Shown piece by piece: positions 52,983 to 64,000 of a stretch of DNA of 64,000 nt (position 1 is the first letter of the stretch; every line of letters begins with the position of its first letter). The stretch is from positions 2,294,001 through 2,358,000 of the forward strand of contig NZ_CP044218.1 in assembly GCF_008727715.1 (NCBI RefSeq). The letters are read 5' to 3'. Below the pieces are notes generated by a model. That model worked only from the letters and a program-made list of their open reading frames with translations, did not search any database and was not told where the DNA came from. Source of the stretch: Mesorhizobium terrae (GTDB lineage: Bacteria > Pseudomonadota > Alphaproteobacteria > Rhizobiales > Rhizobiaceae). The translations under genes and the position numbers were made by a program.

Positions 52983-53246
52983 TCAGGCGATGATGTCGGG
53001 GATGATGCGGTCTTCCAATGCGCTCAGCCGGTCCTTCAGCGCCAGTTTCTTCTTCTTCATGCGCTGGACCTGCAGCGGATCGCAGCCTGTGGCGATCATC
53101 GCGTTGATCGCCGCGTCGAAATCGGCGTGTTCCTGCTTCAAGCGTGCAAACTCGAGACGAATCTCGGCCTGTTCCTGTTCCGACATGTCCACCGTTCTGC
53201 TGGCTCCGGCGCCCATGCGCGCCTGATGGGCGGGGTCCACCGACAT
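52983..53246 (-). CDS. DUF465 (YdcH-like) small protein
   Basis: An 87-residue charged helical protein. 'EIRLEFARLKQEHADFDAAINAMIATGCDPLQVQRMKKKKLALKDRLSALEDRIIPDIIA' (in three consecutive helices) is a DUF465 signature with the basic 'MKKKKL' centre. The first 20 residues are unusual for the family, and an ATG at 53186 would give a more normal 67-residue protein; neither start has a good ribosome-binding site. A second DUF465 gene lies divergently at 53420. Confidence 0.82.
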   Translation of the reverse strand: MSVDPAHQARMGAGASRTVDMSEQEQAEIRLEFARLKQEHADFDAAINAMIATGCDPLQVQRMKKKKLALKDRLSALEDRIIPDIIA

Positions 53247-53419
53247 TCCGTCGACGGCGGGCTCGCATTATCACATTTCAGCGCTCGGTGGAATGCTACC
53301 ACGTGGTATTCGACAAGGCGAAACAATGGTGGCACACTGTCATTTGGCCGTCACGCAGGCGCCCGCGGTGGACGCTGTTGCGACGGTCGCTGGCAAGAAT
53401 ATGAAAGGGAGATCCATTC

Positions 53420-53599
53420 ATGTCTCTGGCGTCCCATCTTGAAGAGCTTCACCGGAAACACAGCGATATCGAACGCGAAATCGACGATGCGCTGCTGCAT
53501 CCATCGGTGGATGATCTTGAGATCGTTTGCCTCAAGCGACGCAAGCTGGCCATTAAGGACGAAATCGAAAAACTGAAGGCCCAACCGACAACACACTGA
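53420..53599 (+). CDS. DUF465 (YdcH-like) small protein, second copy
   Basis: A 59-residue protein: 'MSLASHLEELHRKHSDIERE' then 'IDDALLHPSVDDLEIVCLKR' and 'RKLAIKDEIEKL', ending 'KAQPTTH'. The His-rich, alternating charged helices and 'LKRRKLAIKDEIE' match DUF465. AAGGGAG lies 8 bases upstream of the ATG, a good ribosome-binding site. It is divergent from the larger DUF465 gene across 173 bases. These proteins are predicted short coiled-coil hairpins; their role is unknown. Confidence 0.85.
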   Translation: MSLASHLEELHRKHSDIEREIDDALLHPSVDDLEIVCLKRRKLAIKDEIEKLKAQPTTH

Positions 53600-55166
<1,567 letters not shown>

Positions 55167-55171
55167 CGCCG

Positions 55172-56032
55172 ATGTGGCGCCTTGCCGGGGCAGCATTTTC
55201 CGTCTCCCTAGCGCTGCTGGTCGCCCCGGTGGCAAGAGCCGATCCGCCATACACGCATTCGGCGCAGAAGCGCCTGATCGGGCGGGTCTGCGACCTGATC
55301 GAGGCGCATGCCGGTGAGCAGGGACTGCCCAAGGACTTCTTCGCGCGGCTGATCTGGAAGGAAAGCCGCTTCGATCCGAATGCGGTGAGCCCGGTCGGCG
55401 CCGAAGGGATAGCTCAGTTCACGCCGGGCACGGCCAAGATGCGCGGGCTCGCCAACTCCTTCGACATCGAGCAGGCGATTCCGGCTTCCGCGAAATATCT
55501 GGCGGAGCTGAAGTCCGGTTTCGGCAATCTGGGGCTTGCCGCGGCTGCCTATAATGCCGGCGAGAACCGGGTGTCGCGCTGGCTGGGGTCCGGCGGATTC
55601 CTGCCGATCGAGACGGAAGAGTATGTGCTCGATGTAATGGGAGAGCCGGTCGACAAGTTTTCCGACAAGGCCTATGCCGGCGTTGTGCTTCCGCTTGATG
55701 CCAAGCGCGATTTCGCCGTCGCCTGCCGCCGGTTGCCGGTAAGCAAGGCAGCGACGGTGCCGATGGCGGCAATCCATGTGAAGCCGTGGGGCGTGCAGGT
55801 GGCCGGCAATTTCCGTCGACAGGCGGCTGTGCGCCAGTGGCAGCGGGTGCAGGCGCGCTTTCCCGTTCTGCTCGCCAATGTCGAGCCGGTCGTGAGTCGG
55901 GTGCGCACGCCGATGGGGCGCCGGGGCGTATATGCGGTGCGTATCGGCGCCGACGATCGCCATGCCGCCAACACGATCTGCGACAAGCTGCACAGCGTCG
56001 GCGGTTCGTGCATCGTGCTGAGGAACAGGTGA
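55172..56032 (+). CDS. Lytic transglycosylase (SLT domain)
   Basis: A 286-residue periplasmic murein hydrolase. The signal peptide is 'MWRLAGAAFSVSLALLVAPV' with cleavage near ARAD. The SLT domain has the catalytic Glu64 in 'LIWKESRFDPNAVSPVGAEGIAQF', then 'ANSFDIEQAIPASAKYLAEL' and 'GLAAAAYNAGENRV'. The C-terminal 60 residues ('GVYAVRIGADDRHAANTICDKL') look SPOR-like, possibly binding denuded glycan. It begins five bases past ispG and is likely co-transcribed. Confidence 0.9.
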   Translation: MWRLAGAAFSVSLALLVAPVARADPPYTHSAQKRLIGRVCDLIEAHAGEQGLPKDFFARLIWKESRFDPNAVSPVGAEGIAQFTPGTAKMRGLANSFDIEQAIPASAKYLAELKSGFGNLGLAAAAYNAGENRVSRWLGSGGFLPIETEEYVLDVMGEPVDKFSDKAYAGVVLPLDAKRDFAVACRRLPVSKAATVPMAAIHVKPWGVQVAGNFRRQAAVRQWQRVQARFPVLLANVEPVVSRVRTPMGRRGVYAVRIGADDRHAANTICDKLHSVGGSCIVLRNR

Positions 56033-56080
56033 GTCTTTCAGACTGATCCGTAACGGGCCAGCGGGGATGAGGTATCGGAG

Positions 56081-56632
56081 ATGATCGCGCGGATCATTCT
56101 GCTCAATGGTGCCGGCAGTGCAGGCAAGAGTTCGATCGCCAAGGCGCTGCAGACACTCACCGAGGCACCGTTCCTGCATGTCCAGATGGACACCTTCCTC
56201 GACATGATGCCGGAGCCGTTGCAGACGCACCCGGATGGCATTTCTTACGAGGAGGGCGAGACCGACGATCAATCTTCCGTGGCGGTGAAGGTCGGCCCTG
56301 TCGGCGCCCGGCTTCTGCGTGGCATGCGGCATGCGATTGCGGCAATGGCGGGCCAAGGAAACAACCTCATCGTCGACGACGTGCTATGCGACAGCGAGAT
56401 ACTCGACTATCAGGAGCTGTTGTCGGCCTTCGACCTGCATGTGGTTGGCGTTTCTGCGCCGCTCCACGTGCTTGAGCAGCGCGAGGCGGCGCGTGGTGAC
56501 CGCCTCATCGGATTGGCGCGATGGCAGTTCGATCGGGTCCACCGTGGTATCGACTACGATTTGGTGGTCGATAGCAACGTCCTGTCACCATTCGAGTGCG
56601 CGCGGCGCATCAAGGACAAATTCGGATTGTGA
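56081..56632 (+). CDS. CPT-family phosphotransferase-like kinase
   Basis: A 183-residue P-loop protein. Walker A is GAGSAGKS (residues 10-17) in 'MIARIILLNGAGSAGKSSI'; 'FLHVQMDTFLDMMPE', 'NNLIVDDVLC' and 'VVGVSAPLHVLEQREAARGDR' match the chloramphenicol phosphotransferase (CPT) family. Most members are not resistance enzymes and their natural substrate is unknown. It lies seven bases before the methyltransferase gene, so they are probably co-transcribed. Confidence 0.82.
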   Translation: MIARIILLNGAGSAGKSSIAKALQTLTEAPFLHVQMDTFLDMMPEPLQTHPDGISYEEGETDDQSSVAVKVGPVGARLLRGMRHAIAAMAGQGNNLIVDDVLCDSEILDYQELLSAFDLHVVGVSAPLHVLEQREAARGDRLIGLARWQFDRVHRGIDYDLVVDSNVLSPFECARRIKDKFGL

Positions 56633-56639
56633 GCTGCGA

Positions 56640-57377
56640 ATGACTGTCGATCTTCTCTATCACGACCCGGCCCTTGTCGATTTTTATGACCTCATGAACA
56701 CCGGCGATGCCGAACTGAGGCGTTGCATGGCGCTGGCCGGCGAGGCACGGTCGGTGCTCGATCTCGGCTGCGGCACCGGGCAACTGGCGGTGGCGCTTGC
56801 CGACGGGCGCGCTGTTGTGGGTGTCGATCCGGCCGCCGCAATGCTGGATGTCGCGCGCCGTCGCCCCGGCGGCGACAAGGTGCATTGGGTCGAGGCCGAT
56901 GCGCGCACCGTTCGCCTCGGGCGCACCTTCGATCTCATCGTTCTGACTGGGCACGCATTCCAGGTCTTTCTGACCCAGGAAGATCGGTTGGCAGTCCTGC
57001 GGACGATCGCCGCGCACCTTGCGCCCGGCGGGCATTTTCTGTTCGACACGCGCAATCCGAAGATCGAGGAATGGCGTGAATGGACGCCAGAGCGGTCGCA
57101 GGAGACGGTGCAGCATCCGCGCTTCGGCACGGTGAAGAGTTGGAATGACGTGCGCATGGATGCGGTCGATGTCGCGACCTACTGGACCTATTACGAGATC
57201 GCCGCGACAGGCCAGCTGCTGACGGCGAAATCGAAGATCGCATTTCCGTCCCAGGAAGAGGTCGCCTCGGCCATCGAGACGGCCGGGCTTGCGGTCGAAA
57301 CCTGGTTTGGCGACTGGCAGGGTGGCGCCTGTACGCCGACAGCGCGCGAGATCATCCCGTTCGGCCGACTGCGCTGA
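56640..57377 (+). CDS. Class I SAM-dependent methyltransferase
   Basis: A 245-residue methyltransferase with motif I 'VLDLGCGTGQLAVALADG', the acidic ribose-binding Asp in 'VVGVDPAAAMLD', 'VEADARTVRLG' and 'HLAPGGHFLFDTRNP'. The N-terminus 'YHDPALVDFYDLMN' is like small-molecule methyltransferases. The substrate is unknown. The ATG at 56640 follows the kinase gene by seven bases; the frame is open further upstream but overlaps the kinase. It converges on the sensor kinase gene. Confidence 0.88.
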   Translation: MTVDLLYHDPALVDFYDLMNTGDAELRRCMALAGEARSVLDLGCGTGQLAVALADGRAVVGVDPAAAMLDVARRRPGGDKVHWVEADARTVRLGRTFDLIVLTGHAFQVFLTQEDRLAVLRTIAAHLAPGGHFLFDTRNPKIEEWREWTPERSQETVQHPRFGTVKSWNDVRMDAVDVATYWTYYEIAATGQLLTAKSKIAFPSQEEVASAIETAGLAVETWFGDWQGGACTPTAREIIPFGRLR

Positions 57378-57410
57378 GACACTACCTCAGCGTAGCGGTC
57401 GATTTGACGA

Positions 57411-59744
<2,334 letters not shown>

Positions 59745-59828
59745 GCGTAACCCCACCCATACGCGCCGTTTAACGGCCGGGATTACGCTCTATTACCATT
59801 AACATTTCGTTCCGGGCTGGAAGGCGGC

Positions 59829-60752
59829 TCAGTTGCTACGGATCGCCACGAAATGCGCGGCCGCTTTCAGCAATGCTGCCTGTTCGCCATAGGGCTCGAG
59901 CAGTGCATGGGCCTGTTCCACGAGCCCGCTCAACTGTCGTCGCGCCCAGGCCTCGCCATGCAAGGCGACCAGCGTTGCCTTGCCGGCGGCGGCATCCTTC
60001 CCGGTTGCCTTGCCCATGGTACCGGCATCGGCGGTCAGGTCGAGGAGGTCGTCGGCAAGCTGGAAGGCGAGGCCTATGGCAGAGCCGAACTCGGCAAGCC
60101 TCTCGCGGTCGCTTGCGGAAGCTCCGGTCAGCACCGCACCCGCCTCGCAGGCAAAGCGGATCAACGCACCGGTCTTCATGGCCTGCAGCCGAATGATGCC
60201 GGCCTCGTCGGGGGCAGACGTCTCTGCTTCGATATCCAGCATCTGGCCGCCGACCATGCCGCCGCTGCCGGCGGCGCGGGCGAGCGCCAGTACCAATGAC
60301 GCGCGACGATCGGCTGGCAGGCCTAACGCCTCGTCGGCTAGCGTGTCGAAGGCCAATGTCAACAGGCCGTCGCCGGCGAGAATGGCGGTCGCCTCGTCGA
60401 AGGCCTTGTGCACGGTGGGCTGGCCGCGGCGCAGATCGTCGTCATCCATGGCCGGCAGGTCGTCATGGATCAGCGAATAGCAATGCACGCATTCGAGCGC
60501 GGCGGCGACGGTCAGTGCCGGCGCTTCGTCATGGTCGGGTGCCAGCAGGGCAGCACTTTCCAGGACCAGAAAAGGGCGCAGGCGCTTGCCGCCATTCAGC
60601 ACACCGTGGCGCATGGCGGCCAACAGACGCCGTGGCCGCGCAATCTCGCCCGACAAAGGGCGGTCGTCGAGCAATGCGCGCAGCCGCGCTTCAACCTGGT
60701 CGGCGCGCGCCATAAGCGCCGCCTCGAAAGGGATAAGGTTCCGCGCTGCCAT
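59829..60752 (-). CDS. ispA: Polyprenyl synthetase (farnesyl diphosphate synthase-like)
   Basis: A 307-residue prenyltransferase with the first Asp-rich motif DDLPAMD at residues 97-103 ('YSLIHDDLPAMDDDDLRRG') and the second in 'FQLADDLLD'. 'GGKRLRPFLV' is the diphosphate-binding loop. It condenses IPP with allylic diphosphates to C15 (or possibly C20). The start could be 60752 or the upstream ATGs at 60782 or 60797; 60752 is closest to family length, though no start has a clear ribosome-binding site. ispG about 5 kb away feeds the same pathway. Confidence 0.88.
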   Translation of the reverse strand: MAARNLIPFEAALMARADQVEARLRALLDDRPLSGEIARPRRLLAAMRHGVLNGGKRLRPFLVLESAALLAPDHDEAPALTVAAALECVHCYSLIHDDLPAMDDDDLRRGQPTVHKAFDEATAILAGDGLLTLAFDTLADEALGLPADRRASLVLALARAAGSGGMVGGQMLDIEAETSAPDEAGIIRLQAMKTGALIRFACEAGAVLTGASASDRERLAEFGSAIGLAFQLADDLLDLTADAGTMGKATGKDAAAGKATLVALHGEAWARRQLSGLVEQAHALLEPYGEQAALLKAAAHFVAIRSN

Positions 60753-60836
60753 GGCGGCGAGCGGTAGCCGACACTCAGACATTGCGCAAGAAGCCAAGCG
60801 CCTTTATGCCGAAGCAGCAGTGACAGGATTGGGCGG

Positions 60837-61586
60837 GTGGCAGAGCCGATCACCGATCACGATACCGAAGGGTTGGACATGGCGTCGCGACCGAGGAGCA
60901 GACGCGGTGACTACCGGCGCCTGCTCTGGCGTGCGTTGCGTGTCGCGGTCGTGCTCGCGCTGATTCCGGCCGTGCTGACCTTTCTCTACATGCCCTCTTT
61001 CGTGCACCCCGTGTCGACGCTGATGCTGAAAGACCTTGCAACTTTCTCCGGCTACGACCGTCGCTGGGTTTCGATCGACGACGTGGCGCCGGTGCTGGCC
61101 AATTCCGTCATCATGTCTGAGGACGGCCAGTTCTGTTCCCATCATGGCGTCGATCTGGGTGAACTCAAGGGTGTCGTCGATGATGCCATGGCCGGCGAAA
61201 TCACGCGCGGCGCTTCCACCATCACCATGCAGACGGTGAAGAACCTGTTCCTGTGGTCGCGGCCGCTGGGCAGCGTGCGCAAGGTGGTCGAGCTGCCGCT
61301 GGCTGTTTATTTCGACGCGCTGATGTCGAAGCGGCGCATCATGGAAATCTATCTCAACATCGCCGAATGGGGGCCTGGCATCTATGGTATCGAGGCGGCG
61401 GCGCGCTATCATTTCGGCGTCTCGGCCAAAAACCTGTCGCGGCGGCAGGCGGCGCTGCTGGCGGTGGCGTTGCCCAATCCGATCACGCGCGATCCTGGCA
61501 AGCCAGGGCCGGGACTTCGGCGATTGGCCGCGCTTATCGAACGCCGTGCGGCTCGAGCTGGCGCCTATGTCGGCTGTCTTGATTGA
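60837..61586 (+). CDS. mtgA: Monofunctional peptidoglycan glycosyltransferase
   Basis: A 249-residue inner-membrane enzyme polymerising lipid II into glycan strands, without a transpeptidase domain. One helix ('[19 protein letters not shown]') precedes the GT51 domain: '[17 protein letters not shown]' contains the catalytic Glu, '[17 protein letters not shown]' and '[29 protein letters not shown]' are the other conserved blocks. The start is a GTG at 60837. It is divergent from the prenyl synthase gene, whose products feed the lipid carrier. Confidence 0.93.
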   Translation: MAEPITDHDTEGLDMASRPRSRRGDYRRLLWRALRVAVVLALIPAVLTFLYMPSFVHPVSTLMLKDLATFSGYDRRWVSIDDVAPVLANSVIMSEDGQFCSHHGVDLGELKGVVDDAMAGEITRGASTITMQTVKNLFLWSRPLGSVRKVVELPLAVYFDALMSKRRIMEIYLNIAEWGPGIYGIEAAARYHFGVSAKNLSRRQAALLAVALPNPITRDPGKPGPGLRRLAALIERRAARAGAYVGCLD

Positions 61587-61729
61587 GCCGGTTCAAAAAA
61601 AGTAATCGCGACACTGGCCAAAAGGCCGGCAGCCGTGTATAGGCACGCAACTTTCTTCTAGAACTCGGCCGTAAGCGGCCCTTTCACCAGGGCGACGCGG
61701 GCCATTGACCGAATGAATGGAGCATATCC

Positions 61730-61912
61730 ATGGCTGTGCCGAAACGAAAGACTTCCCCGTCCAAGCGCGGCATGCGCCGTGCAGCCGACGCGCTCAAGGC
61801 CCCGACCTATGTCGAGGACAAGAATTCCGGCGAAATGCGCCGCCCGCACCATGTTGACCTGAAGACCGGCATGTATCGTGGCCGCCAGGTTCTGGAGCCG
61901 AAGGAAAGCTGA
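61730..61912 (+). CDS. rpmF: 50S ribosomal protein L32
   Basis: A 60-residue ribosomal protein starting '[20 protein letters not shown]' and containing '[16 protein letters not shown]'. It has no zinc-binding cysteines, as in most alphaproteobacteria. The ATG has GGAG seven bases upstream. It lies 143 bases after mtgA with a few small GC-rich hairpins between, and ends at a strong terminator. Confidence 0.96.
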   Translation: MAVPKRKTSPSKRGMRRAADALKAPTYVEDKNSGEMRRPHHVDLKTGMYRGRQVLEPKES

Positions 61913-61933
61913 TCGCTTTCCCTACGGGTGAAT

Positions 61934-61966
61934 CAAAAAAGACCGGCTATTGGCCGGTTTTTTTTG
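61934..61966 (+). terminator. Rho-independent terminator after rpmF
   Basis: ACCGGC-TATTG-GCCGGT followed by a run of eight T; six A precede the stem, so it may also serve the convergent GlcG-like gene on the minus strand. Confidence 0.85.
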
Positions 61967-61988
61967 CGTTTAGGCGACTGCGAGGAAA

Positions 61989-62420
61989 TCAGCCCGCGTC
62001 GGCGACGAGGCCTGCAGCCTCGATGCCCGCGATAGCGGCTGCCTCGTCATTGTCGGAGGTGTCGCCGGAAATGCCGACGGCACCGATCACGGTGCCCGAG
62101 CCGTCGCGGATCAGCACGCCGCCGACCACCGGCAAGATCCTGCCGCCGGACAGGTCGGAAACGCCCGCGGTCAGATGCGGCCGCTCCTTGGCGACGGCTT
62201 CGACACGGCGCCCGCCCATGCCGACGGCGAGCGCAGCATAGGCCTTGCCGGACGACATCTGCGGGCGCAGGAAGGAAGCGCCGTCCTGGCGCTGAAAGGC
62301 GACGAGATGGCCGCCCGTATCGAGCACCGAGACGCCCAGCGGCTTGAGGCCTAGCGCCGCTGCCTTGGCAAAGGCGCCCTCGATAATGCGATTGGCCTGG
62401 TCGAGCGGAAAGCTGGTCAT
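61989..62420 (-). CDS. GlcG/HbpS family heme-binding-like protein
   Basis: A 143-residue protein with the GlcG/HbpS/PduO-C fold: 'ANRIIEGAFAKAAALGLKPLGVSVLDTGGHLVAFQRQDGASFLRP' and 'GGVLIRDGSGTVIGAVGISGDTSDNDEAAAIAGI'. Family members bind heme or corrinoids; the residue that would be a ligand is not obvious here. No secretion signal is present, unlike some HbpS. The frame is open upstream, but the ATG at 62420 starts the domain. A 145-base gap separates it from the HxlR gene. Confidence 0.85.
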   Translation of the reverse strand: MTSFPLDQANRIIEGAFAKAAALGLKPLGVSVLDTGGHLVAFQRQDGASFLRPQMSSGKAYAALAVGMGGRRVEAVAKERPHLTAGVSDLSGGRILPVVGGVLIRDGSGTVIGAVGISGDTSDNDEAAAIAGIEAAGLVADAG

Positions 62421-62565
62421 GCGCGGGCTCCTGCGTTTCGGGGCGGTGGCTCGGCTCTGCCGGCGCCAATGCCCGATCTTCCGGCCCACATCCCTGGCGA
62501 GCAAGGTGCGTTCGGCTTGAAACAGCTTCGCGCCGCCATGCATCGTGGCGGTCGGTGTGTCGTGG

Positions 62566-63078
62566 CTAAGAAGCCTTGCGCAACTGCGCGTCCACCACCG
62601 CCTGATAGGCCGCCTGCAGCCGCGCCCGCACGGTGGCGTCCACCGGCTTCGGCGTGCCGATGCCGAGATGTTCGCAGCGCAACTCGTCCATGAAATCCTG
62701 CCACAGCGCCATGCCGCCTTCCTCCAGGATCTTGGCGCGGATGGACAGTTCCTCGCTGACCGGTAGCCAGACACGGCCCCAGGCGCCGAGTTGCGCCAGG
62801 ATCGGTATCAGGGTGATCGACATCTCGGTCAGGCTGTAGATCGCCTTCTGCTTGTGCGTAGGGTCATCAGCCTTTGTCAGCATGCCGAGTTCGACGAGCC
62901 GTTTCAGCCGGTCCGCCAATATGTTGGAGGCGATGCCCTCGATCGAGCCGTTGAGCAGTTCGCGGAAATGGCGACGTCCGCCGAAGATGATGTCGCGCAG
63001 GATGATCAGGCTCCAGCGATCGCCGAAGACCTCCAACGACAGATTGATGGGACAACCCGACCGCAAATCCATAGCCAT
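62566..63078 (-). CDS. HxlR-family transcriptional regulator
   Basis: A 170-residue winged-helix regulator. The family block 'CPINLSLEVFGDRWSLIILRDIIFGG' starts at Cys9, which in relatives can sense oxidants or aldehydes; 'ILADRLKRLVELGMLTKADDPTHKQKAIYSLTEMS' is the recognition helix and wing. It is longer than most HxlR proteins, with an extra 60-residue C-terminal helical region. The ATG at 63078 has GGAGG five bases upstream, ruling out an upstream TTG. It is divergent from two SRPBCC genes. Confidence 0.9.
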   Translation of the reverse strand: MAMDLRSGCPINLSLEVFGDRWSLIILRDIIFGGRRHFRELLNGSIEGIASNILADRLKRLVELGMLTKADDPTHKQKAIYSLTEMSITLIPILAQLGAWGRVWLPVSEELSIRAKILEEGGMALWQDFMDELRCEHLGIGTPKPVDATVRARLQAAYQAVVDAQLRKAS

Positions 63079-63097
63079 ATCAGCCTCCAAAAAACCA

Positions 63098-63149
63098 GTT
63101 GCATTATGCTATCAGTGTCATTATGGTGCAACCAATTGCAAAACGCAAT
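63098..63149. promoter_or_regulatory. Repeats in the HxlR/SRPBCC divergent promoter
   Basis: ATTGC-AAAAC-GCAAT (63135-63149) is a perfect inverted repeat; GTTGCA (63098-63103) and TGCAAC (63127-63132) form a wider pair; CATTATG occurs twice (63102-63108, 63119-63125). These lie between the HxlR and SRPBCC starts and are plausible HxlR operators. Confidence 0.4.
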
Positions 63150-63286
63150 CAGTTTGACGGCCGTGGCGAAGTTTTGCCGCGGAATGATGCCGCGCGTCGC
63201 GAGGGCGGGCTCGTACAGACGAAATCGGCAGCGCGGCGGTTAACCGGAAGAACGATCTCCAAGGTGGGATCATATGGAGAAGGACG

Positions 63287-63763
63287 ATGAACGAACGCGT
63301 TTTCCACGACACGATCCTGATCGAGCGGCTGTTTCCGGCAACTCCTGCCGATGTGTTCGCGGCACTTGCCGATGTCGAAGCGCGGCAACGCTGGGGAAAG
63401 CCATCAGACGACACCGCGCTGGTCTACGATCGGGCGGATTTTCGCGTCGGTGGGACCGATGTCGGCCATTGCGGACCGCAGGGAAATCTCATCTACCGGA
63501 TCGAGACTTCCTACCACGACATTGTGCCGGACCGGAGGATCGTCTCGACAGAGGCGGTCCACGAGAATGCCAAGCCACTGTCGGTCGCGCTGCTCAGCGT
63601 GGTGCTTGAGCCCGCAGGTGGCGGCACGAAGCTGACCTTTACCGCCCAGATCACCGCCTTTGGCAGCGAAGCCATGATTGCCGGCAACAGAGCCGGCTTC
63701 ACCGCCGCGTTCGGCCGGCTTGCCAGCGAATTTCAACATCTTTCAACGGGAGAAGAGCCATGA
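63287..63763 (+). CDS. SRPBCC (AHSA1-like) family protein
   Basis: A 158-residue START/Bet v1-like ligand-binding protein: 'DTILIERLFPATPADVFAALADVEARQRWGKPSDDTALVY' and 'FRVGGTDVGHCGPQGNLIYRIETSYHDIVPDRRIV'. Many such proteins act as stress or lipid-binding factors under ArsR/HxlR control. GGAGAAGGACG precedes the ATG. Its stop overlaps the next SRPBCC start, so the pair is coupled. Divergent HxlR probably controls it. No catalytic residue is evident. Confidence 0.88.
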   Translation: MNERVFHDTILIERLFPATPADVFAALADVEARQRWGKPSDDTALVYDRADFRVGGTDVGHCGPQGNLIYRIETSYHDIVPDRRIVSTEAVHENAKPLSVALLSVVLEPAGGGTKLTFTAQITAFGSEAMIAGNRAGFTAAFGRLASEFQHLSTGEEP

Positions 63764-64000
63764 GCGATCGTTCCATCGAACATGCCACGTTCACCATCGA
63801 GCGCATCTATCCGGCCACGCCGTCGAAGATTTTCCATGCCCTGTCGGACAAGGCCGCGAAACGGCGCTGGTTCGCGGATGCCGATGGCGGGAATGCCGGC
63901 ACATACGAGTTCGATTTTCGCATTGGCGGCCGCGAGGTGTTTTCCGGCGGCCAGCCCGGCGGGCCGGTCTATACGTTCGATGCCGTCTATCGTGACATCG
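63760..64000 (+). CDS. SRPBCC (AHSA1-like) family protein, 5' part (3' end outside window)
   Basis: The frame is open to the last base, so only about 80 N-terminal residues are present: 'TFTIERIYPATPSKIFHALSDKAAKRRWFADADGGNAGTYEFDFRIGGREV' (seen across several strands). It is similar to the preceding gene in plan and probably a paralogue. The ATG at 63760 overlaps the stop of that gene (ATGA). Confidence 0.85.
   Translation, partial: MSDRSIEHATFTIERIYPATPSKIFHALSDKAAKRRWFADADGGNAGTYEFDFRIGGREVFSGGQPGGPVYTFDAVYRDI

Noticed and set aside
56081-56632. CPT-family gene considered as chloramphenicol resistance
   Set aside because: The family is broad and mostly unrelated to resistance; nothing in the context supports it.
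59770-59802. Two TTAA half sites upstream of the hybrid kinase considered as a CtrA box
   Set aside because: They are 25 bases apart rather than 7, so they do not form a CtrA full site.

Overview
The window reads as ordinary chromosome from a high-GC alphaproteobacterium of the order Hyphomicrobiales (Rhizobiales), most like Mesorhizobium. Supporting signs are a SAM-II (metA-type) riboswitch, a CtrA-type TTAA-N7-TTAA box before ftsE, several alphaproteobacterial orphan families (DUF1036, DUF1244, DUF2125, TIGR02302, DUF465), a cysteine-free 41-residue L36, and a tlpA / argH / lptM / lysA neighbourhood. I saw no transposase, phage gene, integrase, tRNA, rRNA or CRISPR array. The genus is an inference from protein resemblance, not a measurement.

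Layout. 0-6 kb: end of a DUF3108 gene, a DMT exporter with a YhhN-family enzyme, a cupin and glyoxalase II on the minus strand, then a methyltransferase coupled to an SbmA/BacA-like ABC protein whose ATPase domain looks degenerate. 6-8.6 kb: a DHA2 drug-efflux transporter divergent from its probable LysR regulator. 8.6-12 kb: metA under a SAM-II riboswitch and terminator, divergent from hisC-tyrC. 12-21.6 kb: envelope and division genes (DUF2125, chaC, aldo/keto reductase, CpdR-like regulator, hpt, a DUF3426-like membrane protein, ftsE-ftsX, a YdcF-like gene, plsC), with a flavin-binding-fold gene and LysR pair lying between ydcF and plsC. 21.6-29.4 kb: TIGR02302, a threonine dehydratase with a divergent ArsR regulator, then lysA-lptM-argH divergent from tlpA.

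29.5-37.7 kb holds two ABC importers: ugpBAEC (glycerol-3-phosphate) and, on the opposite strand, a ferric-iron fbpABC-type system. Each has a strong stem-loop between the binding-protein gene and the first permease gene. 37.7-38.4 kb is the longest stretch without a supportable gene. 38.4-42.8 kb is a two-gene RND efflux system ending in a strong bidirectional terminator. 42.9-46 kb has an NmrA-like gene divergent from a LysR gene, and an MFS transporter behind a LacI-type palindrome.

46-64 kb is mainly housekeeping: DUF1244, N-formylglutamate amidohydrolase, DUF1036-pyk, a TPR protein, rpmJ, purEK, a nitrilase-family enzyme, two divergent DUF465 genes (one only 59 residues), ispG, a lytic transglycosylase, a CPT-family kinase, a methyltransferase, a hybrid sensor kinase, a polyprenyl synthase, mtgA, rpmF, a GlcG/HbpS-like protein, and an HxlR regulator facing two SRPBCC genes, the second cut by the window end.

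I did not find a clearly new biological system. The observations best worth checking are the substituted ATPase residues of the SbmA/BacA-like protein, the paired intercistronic stem-loops in the two importers, the riboswitch-terminator arrangement on metA with a glutamate that predicts acetyl-CoA use, the CtrA box at ftsEX, and several operators that overlap the start codon of their own regulator.
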